Source of the DNA: an uncultured Rikenella sp.
GTDB taxonomy: Bacteria > Bacteroidota > Bacteroidia > Bacteroidales > Rikenellaceae
Direction: 5' to 3'
Assembly: GCA_910577885.1 (NCBI GenBank)
Contig: CAJTNK010000031.1
Span: forward strand, 1 to 19,320
DNA: 19,320 bases
A program made the position numbers and the translations under genes. Positions 14,616 to 19,320 of the stretch are shown here, in pieces. How positions within the stretch are numbered: position 1 is the stretch's first letter; the number at the start of each line of letters is the position of its first letter. Under the pieces are notes generated by a model that ran no database searches, had not been told where the DNA came from, and was given only the letters and a program-made list of their open reading frames with translations.

Positions 14616-14635
14616 AATCCGGTTGCGGATTTTTT
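14616..14635 (+). promoter_or_regulatory. terminator-like hairpin in the EF-G2 leader
   Basis: AATCCG (14616-14621) pairs with CGGATT (14626-14631) across a 4-base GTTG loop, and T residues continue to 14635. It lies just after the putative -7 box and 28 bases before the start codon, so it would form at the 5' end of the mRNA. It could be an attenuator or a stabilising 5' hairpin. Confidence 0.45.
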
Positions 14636-14663
14636 GAAAACTAACCCATTAATACCGCTCGTT

Positions 14664-16829
14664 ATGAAAAAATACCCCACCAACGAAATCAAAAACATCG
14701 TTTTGTTAGGCGCTTCGGGTGCCGGGAAGACCACCCTGGCCGAGGCCATGGCTTACGAAGGACGGGTCGTCGACCGCCGCGGGAGCGTCGAAACGGAGAA
14801 CACCCTCTCGGACTATACCGATATCGAACACCAGCACCGGCGGTCGATTTTTTCCACCGTGCTGTACACGGAGTTCAACGGCTACAAACTCAACGTCCTC
14901 GACACGCCGGGGGCCGACGACTTTTGCGGCGCGCTCTTCTCGTCGTTCAAGGTGGCCGACGTCGGGGTGATGCTGCTCAACGCCCAGAGCGGTTTCGAGG
15001 TGGGAACCGAGATCCAGGCGCGGTATGCACGGCGGCACGAGAAACCGGTGATCGCGGCGGTCAACCAGCTCGATGCCGAGAAGGCCAACTGGGAGCAGAC
15101 CGTCGAAGAGCTCCGGGCCAATTCCGAAGCGCCGATCGTCGTGGTCCAGTATCCGGTCAATCCGGGTCCCGGGTTCGACTCGTTCGTCGACGTGCTGATG
15201 ATGAAGATGTACCGCTTCACGGGCGATTCGGGCCAGCGCGAGGAGCTGCCCATTCCGCCGGAGGAGATGGAACGCGCCCGGGAGCTGAACAAAGCCCTGG
15301 TCGAGGCGGCGGCCGAGAACGACGAGGCGTTGATGGAACTCTATTTCGAGAAGGGGACCCTGACGCAGGACGAGATGCGGTCGGGGATCAAACTCGGGCT
15401 GGCCAAACGGGACCTGGTGCCGCTCTTCTGCCTTTCGGCCAAGCGGGATATCGGGGTGAAACGGCTCATGGAGTTTGTCATCAACGTGGCTCCCGGGCCG
15501 CTCAAGGCCCCGAACTTTCGCCTCGTCGGCGGGGGCGACGTGCAGGCCGATGCAGGTGGGCCGGTGTCGATATTCGTCTTCAAGACGGCCGTCGAGCCGC
15601 ACTTGGGCGAAGTGGCTTTCTTCCGGGTCATCAGCGGGACCTTGACCGAGGGGATGGAGCTCACGAACATGACCACCGGGAATCGGGAGAAGATCGGGCA
15701 GATTTTCGTGAGCGCGGGGAGGAACCGGACGAAGGTCGCGGAACTTTGCGCGGGGGATATCGGGTGTACGGTGAAGCTCCGGGCCACGCGCGTGAACCAT
15801 ACGCTCAACGGACCGGGAGCGGAGTGGCGCATCAACCTGATCGGGTTTCCGAAGCCTCGGTTCCGGACGGCGGTCCGGGCGAAAAACAGCGCCGAGGAGG
15901 AGAAACTGGGCGAACTGCTGATCCGGGCCACGTACGAGGATCCGTCGATCGGCGTCGAGTACTCGAAGGAGCTCCGGCAGACGATTCTTTCGGGGCAGGG
16001 AGAGCACCATCTCAATATCCTGAAGGCCCAGTTGGCGGGGACGCACCGCATCGAGGTGGAGTACCTGACGCCGCGGGTGCCGTACCGCGAGACCATTACG
16101 CGGACCGCAGCGGCGGCGTACCGACACAAAAAACAGTCGGGCGGGGCGGGGCAGTTCGGCGAAGTGGCGCTGGTGATCGAACCTTATACGGAGGGGATGG
16201 CGGCGCCGACGAAATACCGGATCGACGGACACGAACTGGCGGTGAACGTCAAATCCACCGAGGAGGTCGACCTGGAGTGGGGCGGGAAGCTGGTTTTCTG
16301 CAGTGCGATCGTGGGCGGGGCCATCGATGCGCGGTTCCTGCCGGCTATTATGAAGGGGATTATGGAGAAGATGGAGGAAGGGCCGTTGACGGGTTCCTAT
16401 GCGCGGGACATCCGGGTGGTGGTTTACGACGGGAAGATGCACCCGGTGGACTCGAACGAGATCTCGTTCAAACTGGCCGGTCGGAATGCTTTCCGGGAGG
16501 CTTTCCGCGGGGCGGGGGCGCAGATCATGGAGCCGATCTACCGGGTTGAGGTGCTGGTGCCGAGCGACAAACTGGGGGATGTGATGAGCGACCTCCAGAA
16601 CCGGCGGGCGGTGATCGAGGGGATGACCAGCGAAAAGGGCTTCGAGACGTTGACGGCGCGGGTGCCGCTGGCCGAGATGAACCGCTACTCCACGTCGCTG
16701 AGCTCGCTGACGGCGGGGCGGGCCACCTACACGATGACTTTCGACGGATACGAACAGGTGCCGGCCGAGGTGCAGGACAAGCTTCTCAAGGCCTATGCCG
16801 CGGCCTCGGCGGCGGAGGGCGAGGAGTGA
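14664..16829 (+). CDS. fusA2: EF-G2-type translation elongation factor with degenerate GTPase site
   Basis: This 721-residue protein has all EF-G domains: G domain (about 1-275), domain II (from about 301, VSIFVFKT), III, IV (from about 473, PYRETI) and V (from about 623, EPIYRVEVLVPS). The P-loop GASGAGKTT (16-24), NQLD (134-137) and SAKRD are present. However, the G3 motif reads DTPGADDF, with Ala84 where EF-G has the catalytic His, and switch I RGIT is replaced by HRRS around 58-61. This matches the Bacteroides EF-G2 paralogue (BT2167), reported to support translocation without GTP hydrolysis and to aid gut colonisation. The start at 14664 gives the family N-terminus (MKKYPTNEIKN); the longer frame from 14451 is unsupported. 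The normal EF-G should be encoded elsewhere. Confidence 0.93.
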   Translation: MKKYPTNEIKNIVLLGASGAGKTTLAEAMAYEGRVVDRRGSVETENTLSDYTDIEHQHRRSIFSTVLYTEFNGYKLNVLDTPGADDFCGALFSSFKVADVGVMLLNAQSGFEVGTEIQARYARRHEKPVIAAVNQLDAEKANWEQTVEELRANSEAPIVVVQYPVNPGPGFDSFVDVLMMKMYRFTGDSGQREELPIPPEEMERARELNKALVEAAAENDEALMELYFEKGTLTQDEMRSGIKLGLAKRDLVPLFCLSAKRDIGVKRLMEFVINVAPGPLKAPNFRLVGGGDVQADAGGPVSIFVFKTAVEPHLGEVAFFRVISGTLTEGMELTNMTTGNREKIGQIFVSAGRNRTKVAELCAGDIGCTVKLRATRVNHTLNGPGAEWRINLIGFPKPRFRTAVRAKNSAEEEKLGELLIRATYEDPSIGVEYSKELRQTILSGQGEHHLNILKAQLAGTHRIEVEYLTPRVPYRETITRTAAAAYRHKKQSGGAGQFGEVALVIEPYTEGMAAPTKYRIDGHELAVNVKSTEEVDLEWGGKLVFCSAIVGGAIDARFLPAIMKGIMEKMEEGPLTGSYARDIRVVVYDGKMHPVDSNEISFKLAGRNAFREAFRGAGAQIMEPIYRVEVLVPSDKLGDVMSDLQNRRAVIEGMTSEKGFETLTARVPLAEMNRYSTSLSSLTAGRATYTMTFDGYEQVPAEVQDKLLKAYAAASAAEGEE

Positions 16830-16864
16830 CCGACTCTTGTGCGGGAGTCGCAGCGGATCGAAAC

Positions 16865-16911
16865 GGGCGGCGGGGGATCCCTCTTCGGTAAAGAGAGATC
16901 CCCCGCCGCCC
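16865..16911. terminator. long palindromic terminator between convergent genes
   Basis: A 21-bp stem with one mismatch pairs 16865-16885 with 16891-16911 across a 5-base CGGTA loop. It ends the EF-G2 gene and the convergent thioredoxin-like gene. The flanks have few T residues on either strand, so termination would depend mainly on the very stable stem. Confidence 0.75.
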
Positions 16912-16932
16912 GCGTTCTGTCCGGTCCGGCCC

Positions 16933-17487
16933 CTACTTCTGTACCCCCGCCGCTTTCAGCAGCAGCGGTACGAGCGACTCGCTCCCGTAGTCCCGGCCGA
17001 CGATCATGTAGTGCGGAATCCCGTTGATCCGATACTTTGCCGACAGGATGTTCCACTCCTCCGGCTTCAACCGAATCTGCCGCCCCGTGATGTTGTGCTT
17101 GGCGATGAAGTCGGCCGCCACCTGCTCCGGCGACTGGTCTGCGGAGGTGATGTAGACGAAAACCACCGGTTGTCCCGCCAGTTTCTCTTTGAGCCGCCAG
17201 CTCTCCATCATGCCCTGTCGGCACGGTCCGCACCCGGTGGACCAGAAATCCACGAAGACCGCCCGGCCCTCGCCGCCCCGTTCGCGCAGCCGGAGCTCGG
17301 TCATCTGCCCCCGGGTCCGCACCGCGGCGTAGTCCCAAAACGAGTTTTGCCACGCCGCTACCTCCGGATAAAAACCGTAGGTCCAGCGCTGGCTCCCATC
17401 CACCGTGATCCGGTTCCCGATCAGAGTCTCCGGAATTCGACCCTCGGCACCGCCGGCAGCCTGTGCGGCGATCGGGCCCAGCAGCAT
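16933..17487 (-). CDS. TlpA/ResA-like thioredoxin-fold protein, signal peptide disrupted
   Basis: The 184-residue frame carries a TlpA-like thioredoxin domain: AVFVDFWSTGCGPCRQGMM with the CGPC redox site at Cys86-Cys89, and a cis-proline loop INGIPHYMIVGRD. About 70 residues of unassigned sequence precede it. Such proteins act as periplasmic thiol reductases. The annotated start (MLLGPIAAQAAGG) leaves only half a signal peptide. An ATG at 17513 begins MRRIIF in another frame; adding one T to the T6 run (17495-17500) would join them into MRRIIFFCSMLLGPIAAQA, a textbook signal peptide. The gene is therefore either frameshifted, subject to slippage, or affected by a sequencing error. It converges on EF-G2. 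Confidence 0.85.
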   Translation of the reverse strand: MLLGPIAAQAAGGAEGRIPETLIGNRITVDGSQRWTYGFYPEVAAWQNSFWDYAAVRTRGQMTELRLRERGGEGRAVFVDFWSTGCGPCRQGMMESWRLKEKLAGQPVVFVYITSADQSPEQVAADFIAKHNITGRQIRLKPEEWNILSAKYRINGIPHYMIVGRDYGSESLVPLLLKAAGVQK

Positions 17488-17513
17488 CGAACAGAAAAAA
17501 TAATACGTCTCAT
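17488..17513 (-). pseudogene. out-of-frame 5' end of the thioredoxin-like gene
   Basis: This stretch begins with ATG on the minus strand (17513-17511) and encodes MRRIIF before the homopolymer at 17500-17495 shifts the frame. With one additional T it continues smoothly into the frame that starts at 17487. It is treated as the displaced N-terminal part of the same gene. Confidence 0.65.
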
Positions 17514-17591
17514 AGGCATCTCATATGGTTTCAAGAAAGATTCACTATCCTCGAAGATAGGCAATAAAACCTTTTCGGTCGGCTCGAACTC

Positions 17592-17640
17592 GGCCCGTTT
17601 TTTCCGGCGTATCACCTTGATTCCGACTCCGAAACGGGCC
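17592..17640. repeat. 9-bp inverted repeat in a divergent intergenic region
   Basis: GGCCCGTTT (17592-17600) and AAACGGGCC (17632-17640) are perfect inverted copies 31 bases apart, in the 246-base gap between the thioredoxin-like gene and the aminopeptidase gene. It might be an operator or a leader hairpin. Nearby, weak -7 boxes occur on both strands: minus TATCTTCG at 17559-17552 and plus TATTTTTA at 17681-17688, each one base off consensus. Confidence 0.4.
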
Positions 17641-17759
17641 CTCTCCGGAACCGAAATAGAGATATGAGAAAATAAATGCGTATTTTTACCCCTCGGAATG
17701 TACTCGGCCGCTGCCGCTCGCGGCGGGCCGCCTCGAATAACCATACACTCGGACTCACC

Positions 17760-19151
17760 ATGTTTACTCCCGACGTCTACACCGCGCGACGAGCCGCCCT
17801 GCGCAAGAAAATCAAAAGCGGCATCATCCTCCTGCCCGGCAACCTCGATGCACCGGTCAACTACCCGGCCAACAGCTACAGCTTCCGGCAGGACAGCAAT
17901 TTCCTCTACTATTTCGGCCTCGCGCAGCCGGGCTTCGCGGGCCTGATCGACGTCGACCGCGATACGGACTGTCTGTATGCCGACGACTGGACGATGGACG
18001 ACCTCATCTGGATGGGGCCGCAGCCCACGGTCCGGGAACTGGCCGCCCGCGGCGGGGTGATGTCGGCCGGCAACCTCCAGGAGCTCGCCGCGACGCTCAA
18101 CAGCGCCATCAAAAAAGGACGCAAGATCCACTACGTGCCGCCGTATCGCGGCGAAACGAAGCTACAGCTGGCCGCCTGGCTCGGCGTGGCTGTCGAACGG
18201 CTCAAAGACTACGTCTCGCGCGACCTGATCCGGGCGATCGTCTCGATGCGCGAGATCAAACAACCCGAAGAGATCGCCCAGCTGGACGACGTCGCACAGA
18301 CCGGCTACCGGATGCACACGGCAGCCATGGCCCTGTGTCGCGAGGGGCTCACGGAGAGGGACGTGGCGGCGGAGCTGGACCGGATCGCCGCCCAGGGCGG
18401 CGGACGGACTTCGTTCCGCAGCATCGTCTCGCAGCACGGAGAGACGCTCCACAACCTCAGCTACGACGGTCGGTTGGAGGCCGGTCGGCTGCTGCTGATC
18501 GACGCCGGGGCCGAAAACGCCATGGGCTATGCCAGTGACCACACCCGGACTTTGCCGGTGGGCGGGAAGTTTACGACTAAGCAACGGGAGATTTACGACA
18601 TCGTCCTGGCGGCCAATGCCCGGGGGCAGGAGCTGGCGCGGCCGGGGGTGACTTACCAGAGCGTGCACATCGAGGCGATGAAGGTCATTGCCAGCGGGCT
18701 GACGGCTTTGGGGCTGATGCGGGGCGACCCGGCCGAGGCGGTGGCCGCCGGAGCCGCGGCACTCTTCATGCCCCACGGACTCGGACACCAAATGGGACTC
18801 GACGTCCACGACATGGAGGGGCTCGGCGAAAAGTACGTCGGCTACGACGACGCCACCACGCGCAGCACCCAGTTCGGGCTGAGCGCCTTGCGCATGGGCA
18901 AAACCCTCAAAGCGGGGCACGTGCTGACGGTCGAACCGGGCATCTACTTCATCCCGGCCCTGATCAAAAAGTGGGAGCGGGAACAGATCCACACGGCATT
19001 CATCAACTTCCCGAAACTACACACCTACTTCGACTTCGGCGGTATCCGGCTCGAAGACGACATCCTCGTCACACCCACTGGTAACCGACTCATCGGCAAA
19101 CACAGGGTGCCGATCATTCCCTCCGACGTCGAAAATGCTATGACTCGATAA
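17760..19151 (+). CDS. M24 family Xaa-Pro aminopeptidase (aminopeptidase P)
   Basis: This 463-residue metallopeptidase has an N-terminal creatinase-like domain (about 1-175, with GIILLPGNLDAPVNYPAN and YSFRQDSNFLYYFGL) and a C-terminal pita-bread catalytic domain. All five dimetal ligands are visible: Asp248 (LLIDAGAE), Asp260 (ASDHTRTLPV), His343 (PHGLGHQMGLDVHD), Glu392 (LTVEPGIYF) and Glu432 (GIRLEDD). His339 and His350 are the usual substrate-side histidines. It removes the N-terminal residue before proline, probably in the cytoplasm since no signal peptide is present. The start at 17760 gives the family N-terminus (MFTPDVYTARR). The frame extends back to 17676, but those 28 residues show no similarity. 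Confidence 0.95.
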   Translation: MFTPDVYTARRAALRKKIKSGIILLPGNLDAPVNYPANSYSFRQDSNFLYYFGLAQPGFAGLIDVDRDTDCLYADDWTMDDLIWMGPQPTVRELAARGGVMSAGNLQELAATLNSAIKKGRKIHYVPPYRGETKLQLAAWLGVAVERLKDYVSRDLIRAIVSMREIKQPEEIAQLDDVAQTGYRMHTAAMALCREGLTERDVAAELDRIAAQGGGRTSFRSIVSQHGETLHNLSYDGRLEAGRLLLIDAGAENAMGYASDHTRTLPVGGKFTTKQREIYDIVLAANARGQELARPGVTYQSVHIEAMKVIASGLTALGLMRGDPAEAVAAGAAALFMPHGLGHQMGLDVHDMEGLGEKYVGYDDATTRSTQFGLSALRMGKTLKAGHVLTVEPGIYFIPALIKKWEREQIHTAFINFPKLHTYFDFGGIRLEDDILVTPTGNRLIGKHRVPIIPSDVENAMTR

Positions 19152-19189
19152 ATAGCTGTACTTGTTTGTATATCTTGTCTTTAGCAACC

Positions 19190-19320
19190 GGAGGGTACTG
19201 TCCCTTTTAGCTTCGTTTCCCTCGCTTTGCCTCGGCCAAGTCTGCAAACGTTCTTTGTGCTGGAGGGGACTGCCGCTTTTTGGAAAAAGCGGCACCAAAA
19301 ACTTTTGAGCTAGCATACGC
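19190..19320. repeat. candidate dispersed intergenic repeat with palindrome
   Basis: A perfect 10-bp inverted repeat, GCCGCTTTTT/AAAAAGCGGC, lies at 19272-19293. The stretch around GGAGGGTACTGTCCCTTTT (19190-19208) recurs at 19262-19280 with three changes. The 169-base tail after the aminopeptidase gene resembles intergenic sequence that I recall recurring in many Bacteroidales genomes and that often yields spurious frames. A minus-strand frame through it (19316-19017) overlaps the aminopeptidase gene and is not considered real. Confidence 0.5.

Noticed and set aside
14451..14663. 71-residue N-terminal extension of EF-G2
   Set aside because: It overlaps the likely promoter and leader hairpin and has no similarity to the family; the family N-terminus begins at 14664.
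17676..17759. 28-residue N-terminal extension of aminopeptidase P
   Set aside because: It is Arg-rich, contains the possible -7 box and lacks family similarity; the start at 17760 gives the normal N-terminus.
1..19320. tRNA, rRNA and insertion sequence genes
   Set aside because: No cloverleaf, rRNA-like stretch or transposase was recognised anywhere in the window.

Overview
The window looks like a chromosomal segment of a GC-rich member of the Bacteroidales, most likely Alistipes or a close relative in the Rikenellaceae. The evidence is the type IX secretion regulator PorX, an EF-G2-type translation factor known from gut Bacteroidetes, gene starts without purine-rich ribosome binding sites, and several copies of the Bacteroidetes sigma factor -7 box (TAnnTTTG). 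The genus is inferred from gene content and base composition and was not tested by a search.

Left part, plus strand (1-6333): a gene-free leader with a 20-base C run; a CNNM/CBS/CorC membrane protein; a PpiD-like periplasmic foldase with its own promoter and a very strong terminator; a glutamate/aspartate-type cation symporter; TsaE (tRNA t6A synthesis); and a small exported protein of unknown function. These are mostly housekeeping and envelope functions.

Middle part, minus strand, read from right to left (14416 to 6390): a TviB/WbpO-type UDP-sugar 6-dehydrogenase; a 673-base gene-free stretch packed with nested palindromes and direct repeats; glucose-1-phosphate thymidylyltransferase (rfbA); an RmlC-like cupin sugar epimerase; porX; radC; an 18-base tandem repeat; an N-acylglucosamine 2-epimerase; and, overlapping it by 26 bases, a NanM-like kelch lipoprotein. 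The first genes make activated sugars for surface polysaccharide. PorX controls type IX secretion, whose cargo is anchored to such polysaccharide in Porphyromonas. The last two genes look like a salvage pair for sialic acid or N-acetylmannosamine, fitting a mucus niche.

Right part (14417-19320): EF-G2 (plus strand), in which the catalytic GTPase histidine and the switch I RGIT motif are replaced; a long palindromic terminator shared with a convergent TlpA-like thioredoxin gene (minus strand), whose signal peptide seems split by a one-base frameshift in a T6 run; a divergent M24 aminopeptidase P (plus strand); and a tail that resembles a dispersed intergenic repeat.

The most unusual items are the nested repeat cluster at 12575-13113, the GTPase-degenerate EF-G2 with a hairpin in its leader, the broken signal peptide at 17495-17500, and the 20-base C run at 222-241. 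No complete new defence or mobile system was found.
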